DNA of 64,000 nucleotides, taken from the NCBI RefSeq assembly GCF_029952525.1, contig NZ_JASAOF010000005.1, positions 62,001 to 126,000 on the forward strand. The letters run 5' to 3'. The first letter of the stretch is position 1, and the number at the start of each line of letters is the position of its first letter. A program made the position numbers and the translations under genes. Under the pieces are notes generated by a model. That model was not told the DNA's origin. It saw only the letters and a list, made by a program, of their open reading frames with translations, and did not search any database. This stretch comes from Saccharopolyspora ipomoeae (GTDB lineage: Bacteria > Actinomycetota > Actinomycetes > Mycobacteriales > Pseudonocardiaceae). Positions 26,362-35,531 of the stretch are shown piece after piece.

Positions 26362-27506
26362 CGGCCACCTCCGAGCACGACGTCGAACGGCCCGCCCGGT
26401 CGCGGTGGCGGCGGCAGGGCCGGTCCGGGGGCTGGGGCCGGGCCAGGGGCAGGGGCGGGGATCGGCAGCGGTGGTTCGCCGGGCCCGGCGCCGCCGGTGG
26501 GCGGCGGCCGTCCCTGCAGCACGTTGTCCACGAAGGTGCTCAGGTCGAGGTCCAGCTGCAGGTCCAGGTTGGTGTAGTCGCCCTTGATGGCGTTGACGGT
26601 GTAGTCGGTGAACGGGAAGGTGACCAGGACTTCCAACGATTTGGGGAGGTCCTCGCCCGCTTCGGCGAGCTTCTGCAGGATCGGGCTCAGCGACCGCAGG
26701 TTCGCCACGGCGTCGTCCTGGCTGCGCTCGGTGGTCTCCACGGCGACCTCGGAGAGCCGGTCCATCTGCTGGAGCATCGTGACGAGCTGCCCGCGCTGCT
26801 CGTTGATGACCTTCAGCCCCGGTCCGAGGTTGTCCAGCGCGAAGGCGATGTCGTGCTGCTGCCCGACGAGGGAGGCGGCGAGCCGGTTGAGACCGTCGAG
26901 GGCGCGGGTGATCTCGTCGCGCTGGCCGTCGAGCTCGCGGGCGAAGATCTCCAGGTTGCGGTGCAGCGACCGGATGTCGTCCTCGTTCCCCGACAGCGCG
27001 GCGCCGAGCTCCTGGTTGATGTGCTGCAGCTGCCCGATCCCGCCGCCGTTGAGCAGCATCGACAGCGCGCCCAGCACCTCTTCGACCTGCGGGTGGCGGT
27101 TGGTGCGCGACAACGGGATCCGGTCGCCGTCGGTCAGCAGCGCACCACCCGGCGCGGGGGAACCGTCGAGCTGGACGTACTTCTCGCCGAGCAGGCTGGA
27201 CTGGCGCAGCTGCGCGAGCGCGGCGGCGGGCAGCCGCACGTCCCGGTTGATCTCCATGTCGACCTCGGCGGTCCAGCCGTCGGGGGCGAGCCGGATCCCG
27301 GAGACCCGCCCGACGGCGACGTCGTTGACCTTCACGCCGGCCTGCGGCACCAGGTCCAGCACGTCGGCCAGCTGCGCGGTCACCCGGTACGGGTCGTCGC
27401 CGAGGTCGGCGCCTCCGGGCAGCGGTGCGTCGTACATCCCGGTGAAGCCGTGCTGCCCGCACCCGGTGACCAGCAGGGCGCTGAGCAGCAGCATCGCGAT
27501 CCGCAT
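26358..27506 (-). CDS. mceE: MCE-family lipoprotein MceE
   Basis: A 382-residue lipoprotein. The lipobox LLVTGCGQ puts the lipidated cysteine at residue 16, as in Lpr/MceE proteins. The MCE domain follows (about 38-115), then a long helical segment. A Pro/Gly-rich tail (PAPAPGPAPAPGPALPPPP) fills about 345-370. Start and stop overlap the neighbours by 1 and 4 nt. In Mce systems the E subunit is the lipoprotein anchored at the outer face of the membrane. Confidence 0.92.
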   Translation of the reverse strand: MRIAMLLLSALLVTGCGQHGFTGMYDAPLPGGADLGDDPYRVTAQLADVLDLVPQAGVKVNDVAVGRVSGIRLAPDGWTAEVDMEINRDVRLPAAALAQLRQSSLLGEKYVQLDGSPAPGGALLTDGDRIPLSRTNRHPQVEEVLGALSMLLNGGGIGQLQHINQELGAALSGNEDDIRSLHRNLEIFARELDGQRDEITRALDGLNRLAASLVGQQHDIAFALDNLGPGLKVINEQRGQLVTMLQQMDRLSEVAVETTERSQDDAVANLRSLSPILQKLAEAGEDLPKSLEVLVTFPFTDYTVNAIKGDYTNLDLQLDLDLSTFVDNVLQGRPPPTGGAGPGEPPLPIPAPAPGPAPAPGPALPPPPRPGGPFDVVLGGGR

Positions 27507-28690
27507 CAGCGGCCACCTCCCGGGTGCGGGGTACCGGTGTCGCGCAGGGCGTCGACGAGCGGCAGCGGGATGTCGGGCGCGTGCCCGCGCTGCAGGGACG
27601 CCATCGCGTCGGCCGGGGACGGCAGCGGGAGAGCTCCGGTGACGACCGGTTCGACGCGCGCGCAGGCGTCGGCGAGCACCGGTGGCACGGGGCGTTGCGG
27701 TGGTGACTGCCGGAGCAGCTTGCAGACGAGGACGATCGGCGGGTGGGTGAGCTCGTTGATGTTGCCGCGGGTGCGGGTGACCCCGGCGGAGGCGCCGTAG
27801 GTGTTGGCGAGGTTGGCCAGGCCCAGCGGCGCCAGGTCGGTGACCTCCTCCAGCGCCGCCCGCTGGTCGACGAGCACCTGCGTGACCGCCCTCAGGTGGT
27901 CCACGTTGGACTGGAGCACGGCGCGGTTGTCGCGGATGAACCCGGCGGTGTCGGCCAGCGCGGGGCCGAGTTCCCGCAGCGCGGAACCGAGTTCACCGCG
28001 TTCGGCGGCCAGGAACGACGCGGCGTCGGCGAGCTGGGTGTTGAACCGGCGGACCTCCTGGTCGCTGTCGGCCAGCGTGCGGTTGAACAGCTGCAGGTCG
28101 TCGACGGTGGCGAACATGTCCTCCTTCGACCCCGACAGCGTCGTGGTGGCCTCGCCGAGGCGGCGCAGCATGTCGTTGAGCTCCGCCCCGCGGCCGTCCA
28201 GGTTGGCGGCCTGCACGTCGAGGAAGTCCGACAGCGCGCCCTCCCGGTTCGCCCCGTCGGGCCCGAGCATCCGCACGGTGCGGTCGGTGTTGCGGTTGAT
28301 CTCGTCGAGCTCCAGCGGGGTCGCGGTGCGCTCGCGCGGGATCACGGCGCCGTCGGCCAGCTGCGGCCCGCCTTCGTAGACCGGGGCGAGTTGCACGTAC
28401 CGGTCGCTGACCAGGCTCGGCGCCACGGCAACGGCTTTCGCGTCCGCGGGGATCGGAGTGCCGTCGTCGATGCGCATCTCCACCCGCACCCGGGTTCCCT
28501 CCGGCACGACCTCGGTCACCGAGCCGACCCGCATGCCCAGCACCCGCACGTCCGAGCCCGGGAAGAGCCCGACGGTGGCGCCGAAGTGCGCGGTCACGGA
28601 GGTGCGCGCGGCACTGGCCACCGCCCACCAGGTTGTGCCGGTGACCACCAGCGCCACCGCGATCACGATCGCCATCAGCCGCCTGCTCAT
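27506..28690 (-). CDS. mceD: MCE-family protein MceD
   Basis: A 394-residue MCE protein from the ATG at 28690 (MSRRLMAIVIAVALVV), which overlaps mceC by 4 nt. One N-terminal membrane helix (about 5-25) precedes the MCE domain (SVTAHFGATVGLFPGSDVRVLGMRVGSVTEVVPEG at about 31-65). A coiled helical region follows. The C-terminus is Pro-rich. A subunit of the Mce shuttle complex; the usual order places it fourth. Confidence 0.9.
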   Translation of the reverse strand: MSRRLMAIVIAVALVVTGTTWWAVASAARTSVTAHFGATVGLFPGSDVRVLGMRVGSVTEVVPEGTRVRVEMRIDDGTPIPADAKAVAVAPSLVSDRYVQLAPVYEGGPQLADGAVIPRERTATPLELDEINRNTDRTVRMLGPDGANREGALSDFLDVQAANLDGRGAELNDMLRRLGEATTTLSGSKEDMFATVDDLQLFNRTLADSDQEVRRFNTQLADAASFLAAERGELGSALRELGPALADTAGFIRDNRAVLQSNVDHLRAVTQVLVDQRAALEEVTDLAPLGLANLANTYGASAGVTRTRGNINELTHPPIVLVCKLLRQSPPQRPVPPVLADACARVEPVVTGALPLPSPADAMASLQRGHAPDIPLPLVDALRDTGTPHPGGGR

Positions 28691-29703
28691 CGCGGACCTC
28701 CCTCGACCGGCGGGTGGCAGCCCTGCTCGTTGGCCGACACCGGTCCGGCGTGCAGCACGGGCGGGACCTGGCCGCACACGTAGCTGTCGAACCAGCGCCC
28801 GTTGGCGACGGTGTTGCTGAAGTAGCGGGCGAACGGGGCGAGGTTCTGCAGGCCCCGGTCGAGGTTGGCCTGGTTGCGGTGCAGGACCGCGGTGACCCGC
28901 TCCAGCGTGGTCAGCGCGGGCCGCAGCTGCGCGTGGTTGTCGGCGACGAGCCCGCGCAGCTGCTCGGAGAGCTCCCGGGTGCTGCGCAGCAGCGCGCTGA
29001 TGGCCTCCCGGCGGAACCGGATCTCCTCCAGCAGCAGGTTGCCGTCGGCGAGCAGCCGGGCGAAGACCTGGTCGCGGTCGCCGAGCACCCGGCTGACCTG
29101 GCGGGTGTTGCTCAGCAGCTGCTTGAGCTGCTCGTCGCGCTTCGAGATGACCTGCGAGAACGACGAGAGCCCGCGCAGCGCCTCGCCGACGTGGGCGGGC
29201 GTGCCGCGGAACGTGTCGGCCATGGTCCGGAAGCTCTGCGCGAGCGCGGCGGTGTCGACCTCGCCGGAGGTGCGGCCGAGGTCCTGGAACGCCTCGGTGA
29301 CGTCGTAGGGCGAGCGGGTGCGGTCGGCCGGGATCGTCGCGGCGGAGTCCTGTTCGCGCTCGCCCTGCGGGTCCAGCGCCAGGAACTTCTGCCCGAGCAG
29401 GGTTTTGATCTCGATGGAGGCGGTGGTGCGGTCACCGACCCAGGCGTCGTCGACGCGGAAGGCGACCTCGACGTGCTTGCCGCGCAACGACATCGACGTC
29501 ACGGTGCCCGCCTTGACCCCGGCGATGCGGACCTCGTCGTCGGGTTTGAGCCCGGCTGCCTCGGTGAACTGCGCGCGGTAGGTGGTGCCGCCGACGACGG
29601 GCAGGTCCTCGAAGTGGAACGCCAGCAGCGAGACCAGCGTGATCAGCACCAGCCCCACCGCCCCGGCGGCCGCCGGGTCCCGTCTCCTGAGCCTCCCGAT
29701 CAT
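28687..29703 (-). CDS. mceC: MCE-family protein MceC
   Basis: A 338-residue MCE protein starting MIGRLRRRDPAAAGAVGLVLITLVSLLAF, at the ATG overlapping the mceB stop. The upstream extension of the frame lies within mceB and is not used. A single N-terminal helix, the MCE domain (about 40-120) and a helical C-terminal half are present. The C-terminal GRWFDSYVCGQVPP segment is shared with MceB of this operon (GSWFNYFLCRSS). The two lie side by side and look like an old duplication. Confidence 0.9.
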   Translation of the reverse strand: MIGRLRRRDPAAAGAVGLVLITLVSLLAFHFEDLPVVGGTTYRAQFTEAAGLKPDDEVRIAGVKAGTVTSMSLRGKHVEVAFRVDDAWVGDRTTASIEIKTLLGQKFLALDPQGEREQDSAATIPADRTRSPYDVTEAFQDLGRTSGEVDTAALAQSFRTMADTFRGTPAHVGEALRGLSSFSQVISKRDEQLKQLLSNTRQVSRVLGDRDQVFARLLADGNLLLEEIRFRREAISALLRSTRELSEQLRGLVADNHAQLRPALTTLERVTAVLHRNQANLDRGLQNLAPFARYFSNTVANGRWFDSYVCGQVPPVLHAGPVSANEQGCHPPVEGGPR

Positions 29704-30728
29704 CGGCACCTCCCCGGCATCTGCTCCGGAGCCGTGGCCGGGAGCGGCACGGCCACACCGAGGTTCGAGATGCGCACCTGCCCGGAGCTGCGGCAGAGGA
29801 AGTAGTTGAACCACGACCCGTAGCTGGCGGTGCGGTTGATGGTGTTGAGCTTGTCCGGCAGCCCGGCGGCGAAGCGCTCCACCAGCGGCCGGTGGCCGTC
29901 GAGGTGGTGGGCGAGCGCTCCGAGGTGCTGGATGCTCTCGCGCAGCGGCTGCCTGCCCTCGGCGAGCAGCCCGGCGGTCGCCTCGTTGACCTGGCCGATC
30001 CCCTCGACCGCCGAGCCGATCTGCTCGCGGTCGGCGGCCAGCCCGGACACGACCTGCTGGGTCTGCACCAGCACCTCGTCGAGCTCGGCGTTGCGGCTGT
30101 TGACGGTGCCGAGCACCTCGTTGAGCCGGCTGATGACCTCGCCGATCACCTGGTCGCGGGAGGCCAGCGTCCGGGTCAGCGATCCGATGTGGGCCAGCAG
30201 GCTCTGCGCGGTTCCGCCTTCGCCCTGCAGCGTCTGGATGATCGCGTGCGAGAGCTTGTTGACGTCCTCCGGCGAGAGCGCCTGCAGCAGCGGCTTGAAC
30301 CCGTTGAACAACGCGGTGAGGTTCAGCGCGGGCCGGGTGCGGTCGATCGGGATCGTGGCGCCCTCCGGGAGCATCTCGCGGGTGCCCTCCCCCCTCTCGA
30401 CGGCGAGGTAGCGCTGGCCGACGAGGTTGCGGTACTTGATCGACGCGGTGGTCGAGCGCGGCAGGGCGCGGTCGCCGTAGAGCGTGAACTCCACGTGCGC
30501 CTGGCGGCGCTCGGCGATCTCGATGGAGCGGACCTGGCCGACCTTGACCCCGGCGATGCGCACGTCGTCGCCCTCGTTGAGGCCGGTGACATCGGTGAAC
30601 CGGGCCGAATACCCGGTGGTGGGGCCGACACTCGTGTTCGCGATGGTGACGCCGAGCAGTCCGGTGGCCAGCAGCGTCACCGCGACGAACGCGATGAGCT
30701 TGGTCAGCGACGGCCTCATCGATCTCAT
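29700..30728 (-). CDS. mceB: MCE-family protein MceB
   Basis: A 342-residue MCE protein. The N-terminus MRSMRPSLTKLIAFVAVTLLATGLLG is a membrane anchor. The MCE domain spans about 38-120 (YSARFTDVTGLNEGDDVRIAGVKVGQV). The rest is helical, with periodic hydrophobics. The ATG overlaps the mceA stop by 4 nt. It is part of the translationally coupled yrbE-mce chain. Confidence 0.92.
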   Translation of the reverse strand: MRSMRPSLTKLIAFVAVTLLATGLLGVTIANTSVGPTTGYSARFTDVTGLNEGDDVRIAGVKVGQVRSIEIAERRQAHVEFTLYGDRALPRSTTASIKYRNLVGQRYLAVERGEGTREMLPEGATIPIDRTRPALNLTALFNGFKPLLQALSPEDVNKLSHAIIQTLQGEGGTAQSLLAHIGSLTRTLASRDQVIGEVISRLNEVLGTVNSRNAELDEVLVQTQQVVSGLAADREQIGSAVEGIGQVNEATAGLLAEGRQPLRESIQHLGALAHHLDGHRPLVERFAAGLPDKLNTINRTASYGSWFNYFLCRSSGQVRISNLGVAVPLPATAPEQMPGRCR

Positions 30729-32047
30729 CGCACGTCCACCTCCGCTCCTCGGTACAGCGGTCCGACCAGCAGCGTGCTCCAGCCCGGCACTTCGTCCGGG
30801 CGCAGCCGCGTCGCCGGTGACAGCAGCGCGGCGATCAGGTTCCGCTCGGCCGGGGAGTGCTGGAGCGACCCGGCGGGTCCGGTGGCCGAGCTCGGGCTCG
30901 TCGCGGCAGGTGGTGTGCGCTGCTCGCGCTGCGGCGGGTGCGTCGAGCCGTCTCGCGGCGGTCCGCCGCCGGGCAGGTCGGCGGGCATCGGGACCTGGTC
31001 GTAGCAGCGGGGTCCGCGCCGGTCCTGCCAGCGGGGTTCGTCGTGGCCGGGCAGGTACTTGGCGCCGTCGTCGCTGATCTCCACCCGGAGCCGGATCACG
31101 CCGGGAGTGTCGGTCCCCTTGCCCGCGACCTGGTCGAGGCGCGGCACGGCGTCGGCGAGATCGTCGAGCAGGCAGGGGTATTCGGGCGCGTAGCGGGCCA
31201 GCAGCGCCAGGTGCTCGCGGCTGGCCGCGTTGAGCCCGATGATGTTCTCGGAGTTCGCGCGCAGGAACCCGTCCAGGTCCGCGGAACCGGTGGTGACCGT
31301 GCGGTACAGGCGGTCCAGGCCGGCGCGGTTGTCGGCGACGGTGCGGTGGTTGACGGCCAGGTCGCGCAGCGCCTGCGCGAGATCCGGGGCGGCGTCGGCG
31401 TAGAGGTGTGCCACGTCGGCCAGCGCCCGGATGTTCCCCTTCAGCTCCGGCAGCACCGGGTTGAACCGCTCCAGGTAGGCGTTGGTGGCCACCAGCGTCT
31501 CACCGAGCTGCTCGCCGCGTCCGTCCAGCGCCATCGAGACCGTGTTGAGGGTGGTGGCGAGCTTGTCCGGCCGGACGGCCTGCAGCACCGGCATCAGGTC
31601 GCTGAGCACCTTCTCCAGCTCGATCGAGGTCCGGCTGCGGTCCTGCTCGATGACGTCGTCGTCGCGCAGCGACTCGCGGCTGGGGCCCGGTGGCGGGACG
31701 AGGCTGACGTAGCGCTCGCCGAACAGGGTCTTGGGCAGCAGCCGGGCGCTGACCCCGGCGGGGATGAGCGGTGCCTTGTCCGGGTGCAGCGCCAGGTCCA
31801 GCTCGGCTCCGGTCGCGGTGGCCCGCACCTCCCGCACCTCGCCCACGACCAGCCCGCGCACCTTGACGTCGGAGGGCGGTTGCAGCTGGTTGCCGACCCG
31901 GTCGGTGCGCAGCAGCACGTGCACCACCGGCGTGAACGCCTTCTGGTACACCGCGACCGTGGAGGCCAGGAACAGCGCGATCACGCTGAGGAACACCGCG
32001 CCCACCACTCGGCGGCGCAGCGTCTCGACCCGCTCCCCCGCCCTCAT
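30725..32047 (-). CDS. mceA: MCE-family protein MceA
   Basis: A 440-residue MCE protein that begins MRAGERVETLRRRVVGAVFLSVIALFLA at the ATG overlapping the yrbEB stop. The frame stays open for another ~670 codons upstream, but that part is a high-GC shadow of yrbE. Its MCE domain spans about 40-120 and its helical region about 130-330. The last ~90 residues are Pro/Ser/Arg-rich and end in GPLYRGAEVDVR. MceA is the first of the six Mce subunits. Confidence 0.92.
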   Translation of the reverse strand: MRAGERVETLRRRVVGAVFLSVIALFLASTVAVYQKAFTPVVHVLLRTDRVGNQLQPPSDVKVRGLVVGEVREVRATATGAELDLALHPDKAPLIPAGVSARLLPKTLFGERYVSLVPPPGPSRESLRDDDVIEQDRSRTSIELEKVLSDLMPVLQAVRPDKLATTLNTVSMALDGRGEQLGETLVATNAYLERFNPVLPELKGNIRALADVAHLYADAAPDLAQALRDLAVNHRTVADNRAGLDRLYRTVTTGSADLDGFLRANSENIIGLNAASREHLALLARYAPEYPCLLDDLADAVPRLDQVAGKGTDTPGVIRLRVEISDDGAKYLPGHDEPRWQDRRGPRCYDQVPMPADLPGGGPPRDGSTHPPQREQRTPPAATSPSSATGPAGSLQHSPAERNLIAALLSPATRLRPDEVPGWSTLLVGPLYRGAEVDVR

Positions 32048-32883
32048 CCGGCGATCCGCACGGTCGTGGTGGCGCCCCAGATGGCCAGGCTCAGGAAGAA
32101 GTCCAGCACGTTGAGCGAGATGATCGCGGTGCGCACCGCGCGGCCCACCGCGCTGCCGACCCCGGCGGGGCCGCCCGCCGCCCGGAAACCGTAGTAGCAG
32201 TGCACCAGGATGATCATCAGGCTGAACAGCAGCACCTTGCCGAAGGAGAACAGCACGTCCTCCGGCGGCAGGAACAGGTGGAAGTAGTGGTCGTAGGTGC
32301 CCGCCGACTGCCCGTAGAAGTAGACGGTGATCACCCGCGAGGCCAGGTAGGACGACATCAGCCCGATCACGTACAGCGGGATCACCGCGCCGATCCCCGC
32401 CAGCACGCGGGTGGTGACCAGGAACGGCACGCTGCGCACCGCCATCACCTCCAGCGCGTCGATCTCCTCGGAGATGCGCATGGCGCCCAGCTGCGCGGTG
32501 AACCCGCACCCCACGGTCGCCGAGAGCGCCAGGCCGGCGACCAGCGGGGCGACCTCGCGGGTGTTGAAGTAGGCGGAGACGAACCCGGTGAAGCTGGCGG
32601 TGCCGAGCTGGTTGAGCGCGGTGTAGCCCTGCATGCCGACGACGGTTCCGGTGAACAGCGTCATGCCCACCATCACCCCGATCGTGCCGCCGAGCACCGC
32701 CAGCGCACCGCTGCCGAAGGTGACCTCGGCCAGCAGCCGCAGCACCTCCTTGGAGTAGCGGCGCAGCGTGCGCGGTGCCCACGCGATCGCGCGCAGGTAG
32801 AACAGCGCCTGGTCCCCGGCGGTGTCGAGCACCGCCAGCGGGCGGTGGAGCAGCCGCCGGACGCGGCCGGTCGCCACGACCAC
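32044..32883 (-). CDS. yrbEB: YrbE/MlaE-type permease YrbEB
   Basis: A 279-residue integral membrane protein of the MlaE/YrbE family, with 5-6 helices. The segment GCGFTAQLGAMRISEEIDALEVMAVRSVPFLVTTRVLAG contains the EExDAL coupling-helix-like motif that contacts the ATPase. The GTG start lies 3 nt after the yrbEA stop. It should form the permease dimer with YrbEA. The MceG-type ATPase is not encoded in this window, which is normal for actinobacteria. Confidence 0.93.
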   Translation of the reverse strand: MVVATGRVRRLLHRPLAVLDTAGDQALFYLRAIAWAPRTLRRYSKEVLRLLAEVTFGSGALAVLGGTIGVMVGMTLFTGTVVGMQGYTALNQLGTASFTGFVSAYFNTREVAPLVAGLALSATVGCGFTAQLGAMRISEEIDALEVMAVRSVPFLVTTRVLAGIGAVIPLYVIGLMSSYLASRVITVYFYGQSAGTYDHYFHLFLPPEDVLFSFGKVLLFSLMIILVHCYYGFRAAGGPAGVGSAVGRAVRTAIISLNVLDFFLSLAIWGATTTVRIAG

Positions 32884-32886
32884 GGC

Positions 32887-33675
32887 TCACATCCCCTTCG
32901 GCGGGACGAGCTGCAGGTAGATCGCGGTGAGCACCACGTTCACCAGGAACAGCAGCATGAACGAGATGACCACGGCCTGGTTCACCGCGTCCCCCACGCC
33001 TTTCGGCCCGGGAGCGGGGTTCAGGCCGCGGTGCGCGGCGACCACCCCGGCGATGAAGCCGAAGATCACCGCCTTGATCTCGCCGATCCACAGGTCGGGC
33101 AGCTGGGCGAGCCCGTTGAAGCTGGCCATGTAGGCGCCGGGGGTGCCGCCCTGCATGATGACGTTGAAGAAGTACCCGCCGAGCACGCCGACGACGCTGA
33201 CCACCCCGTTGAGCAGGGTGGCGATGAGCATCGCCGCGAGCACGCGCGGCACCACCAGCCGGTGGATCGGCGAGACGCCCAGCGTCTCCATCGCGGCGAT
33301 CTCGTCGCGGATGGTGCGCGCGCCCAGGTCGGCGCAGATCGCCGACCCGCCGGCCCCGGCGATGAGCAGCGCGGTGATCAGCGGGCTGGCCTGCTGGATG
33401 ATGGCCAGCACGCTGGAGGCCCCGGTGAACGACTGCGCCCCGATCTGCTTGGTCAGCGACCCGAGCTGGAGCGCGATCACCGCCCCGAACGGGATGGACA
33501 CCAGCGCGGTCGGCACGATGGTCACGCTGGCCACGAACCAGGACTGCTGGACGAACTCGCGCCACTGGAACGGCCGGGCGAACACCGCCCTGGCCACGTC
33601 CACGGCGTGCAGGAACAAGCGTCCGGTTTCGCTGAGCGGACCGGTACCGGCCGGTCGCGCCACCCCAACACCCAT
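32887..33675 (-). CDS. yrbEA: YrbE/MlaE-type permease YrbEA
   Basis: A 262-residue permease starting MGVGVARPAGTG; GGGGAG precedes the ATG. The longer open frame upstream has no RBS. The conserved ADLGARTIRDEIAAMETLGVSPIHRLVVPRVLA segment is the MlaE-family cytoplasmic loop. It is the first gene of the yrbE-mce operon, which would import lipids, possibly sterols or fatty acids, through the six Mce proteins. Confidence 0.93.
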   Translation of the reverse strand: MGVGVARPAGTGPLSETGRLFLHAVDVARAVFARPFQWREFVQQSWFVASVTIVPTALVSIPFGAVIALQLGSLTKQIGAQSFTGASSVLAIIQQASPLITALLIAGAGGSAICADLGARTIRDEIAAMETLGVSPIHRLVVPRVLAAMLIATLLNGVVSVVGVLGGYFFNVIMQGGTPGAYMASFNGLAQLPDLWIGEIKAVIFGFIAGVVAAHRGLNPAPGPKGVGDAVNQAVVISFMLLFLVNVVLTAIYLQLVPPKGM

Positions 33676-34019
33676 CGCGGCTCCCCGTGATCTCGGCAGG
33701 GCATCCAGAGTGATCAGCCACACACCGCGCAACCAGGGGCACAGTGCCCCAGGATTCACCCGGCCTGATGCACATCGCCCGTAACCCGAACCGACCCCAG
33801 GAGCGATGGACACTCCCAACTTGTTCGAGAGTGCTTCCACCCCAGTCGATTCCGGAGTCCCAAGTGGAGCGGAACCGTCCACTCGTCCGGTCGGAGCGAG
33901 TTCTCGCCCGAGCGGAGGTCGACATCGGCGGAACGGTTCCGCGCTCGGAGATGATTGAGATCGCCGCGAACGGGGAAACCACCCTGAGGCCCTCCCCCGA
34001 CCTGCCGAAGAGGTGAGCG
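33676..34019. other. Divergent intergenic region upstream of the mce operon
   Basis: About 345 bp between divergent starts, expected to hold the mce promoter. Apart from the short palindrome at 33736-33750 nothing is recognised. Confidence 0.4.
33736..33750. promoter_or_regulatory. Palindromic operator candidate upstream of yrbEA
   Basis: GGGGCAC-A-GTGCCCC is a 15-bp perfect palindrome about 60 nt before the yrbEA start. Its position fits a repressor site for the mce operon. The cognate protein is unknown. Confidence 0.35.
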
Positions 34020-34220
34020 GTGATGACGCATCCGCCCGACCCCGACCGCGTGCAACCGTTCCTCAAGGAGGTGCACTACCCGGTCAGCAAGGCCGAACTC
34101 GTGCACATCGCCGAGGAGCAGGGCGTCGACAACGAGGTGCTGCGAGCGGTGCGGCTCGTGCCCGACCGCACCTACGAGACGCAGGAGGAGGTGCGCGACG
34201 AGGTCGCGTTCGGCAGCTGA
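34020..34220 (+). CDS. DUF2795 small protein
   Basis: A 66-residue protein with the DUF2795 pattern: FLKEVHYPVSKAELVHIAEEQGVDNEVLRAVRLVPDRTYETQEEV. GAGG lies 6 nt before the GTG; the next codon is ATG, an equally possible start. DUF2795 proteins are small and helical, and widespread in actinobacteria, with no assigned function. It converges on the PP2C phosphatase gene with a single base between stops. Confidence 0.75.
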   Translation: MMTHPPDPDRVQPFLKEVHYPVSKAELVHIAEEQGVDNEVLRAVRLVPDRTYETQEEVRDEVAFGS

Positions 34221-34221
34221 G

Positions 34222-35457
34222 TCAGCCCCCGGCGGCGGACGCCCTGCTGAGGACCAGCAAGGTGACGTCGTCCCCGGATGACGCGGACGTCACCAGCTGG
34301 TTCATCACCGACGCGCACACCTCGCTCGCCGGTGCGCAGGTGACCGCACCGCACAGGCTCTTCAGCCCGATGTCGATCGACTGCTGGCGGCGTTCGATGA
34401 GGCCGTCGGTGTAGAAGCACACCACCGATTCCGGCGGGATCTCGATCTCGGTCGTGCGTCGCGGCCGCTTCGACACCGCCACCCCGACCGGCGGGTCGAC
34501 GGGCGCGTCCACGAGTTCGCCGCGCTCGCCGGGATGTCCCAGCACCGGGGTCAGGTGCCCGGCGAGCGAGAAGCTCAGCCGCGCCGTCTCCGGGTCGTAG
34601 AGGGCGTAGCAGACGGTGGCCATGGCGTCGGGCTCGAAGTGCGTCACCTTGCGGTCGAGCTTGTGCAGCACGCGGGCCGGGTTCTCGTCGTCGAGCGCGT
34701 AGGCGCGCAGCGCACTGCGCAGCCGTCCCATGACGACGGCCGCCGACAGCCCGTGGCCGACGACGTCGCCGACGACGATCCCGACGCGTCCCGACGGCAG
34801 CCGGAACACGTCGTACCAGTCGCCGCCGATCCCGTAGTCCGCGCCGCCGACGTAGCGGCCGTCCATCGACACCCCCGGGATCCGAGGCAGCCTGCCGGGC
34901 AGCAGGCTGTGCTGGAGCACGGTCGCGGCGATCCGCTCGGAGCGCGACGCGCCCACCTGCGAGACCGAGGCGATCCGGTCGGCGGCGACCTGCACCAGCT
35001 GCGCGTCGTGATCGGTGAACCCGTGCTCGGTGAAAGCGCCGACGCACAGCACTCCGATCGTCTCGCCGTCGGCGACCATCGGGGCGCCCGCCAGCGATCT
35101 GATGCCCCTGTCCCGCAGCGCGCGGCTGACCAGGTGCTGATCGGCCACGTGATCGACCACGCAGGCCTTGCGGTGGGTCAGGACGGTTCCGGCGAAGCCG
35201 TGGCCCACCGGCATCCGCACGCCCTGCTTGACGTCGTCGTCGATGCCGACCGCCGCGGTGGCGATGAGTTCCTCGCCGTCGGGGTCGAGCAGCAGGACGG
35301 TGGCCATGTCCACGTCCAGGACCTCGCGCACCCGGGCGAGGATCTCCCTCAGCAGGTCGTTGACGTCCAGATGGGCGAGCGAGGTGTCCGTGACCAGTTC
35401 GATGCGTCGCAAACGCTCCTCGGCGGAAGATTCCGCGGAAGCATGCATGTCAGCCAC
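34222..35457 (-). CDS. GAF domain PP2C-type (SpoIIE) serine phosphatase
   Basis: A 411-residue protein. A GAF sensory domain (about 18-165) is followed by a PP2C/SpoIIE phosphatase domain (about 190-405). The metal-binding aspartates lie in GGDWYDVF, VVGDVVGHG and GDDVTLL. RsbU-type proteins of this layout dephosphorylate a STAS anti-anti-sigma factor, releasing a sigma factor; both such partners lie immediately upstream on the other strand. GTG at 35457 with GAGGA upstream. The GAF ligand is unknown. Confidence 0.9.
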   Translation of the reverse strand: MADMHASAESSAEERLRRIELVTDTSLAHLDVNDLLREILARVREVLDVDMATVLLLDPDGEELIATAAVGIDDDVKQGVRMPVGHGFAGTVLTHRKACVVDHVADQHLVSRALRDRGIRSLAGAPMVADGETIGVLCVGAFTEHGFTDHDAQLVQVAADRIASVSQVGASRSERIAATVLQHSLLPGRLPRIPGVSMDGRYVGGADYGIGGDWYDVFRLPSGRVGIVVGDVVGHGLSAAVVMGRLRSALRAYALDDENPARVLHKLDRKVTHFEPDAMATVCYALYDPETARLSFSLAGHLTPVLGHPGERGELVDAPVDPPVGVAVSKRPRRTTEIEIPPESVVCFYTDGLIERRQQSIDIGLKSLCGAVTCAPASEVCASVMNQLVTSASSGDDVTLLVLSRASAAGG

Positions 35458-35531
35458 GATAACGTCCTCGCAGCTCTCCCGTCTGCGCCACGGACGGCGG
35501 GTCTTTGCCAGGAACGGTCACCGGCACCATC

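Noticed and set aside
30725-34066. A single 1113-codon open frame on the minus strand upstream of and including MceA
   Set aside because: Only the 30725-32047 part matches MCE proteins. The rest overlaps the two yrbE genes in another frame and is Arg/Pro-rich shadow sequence of high-GC DNA.
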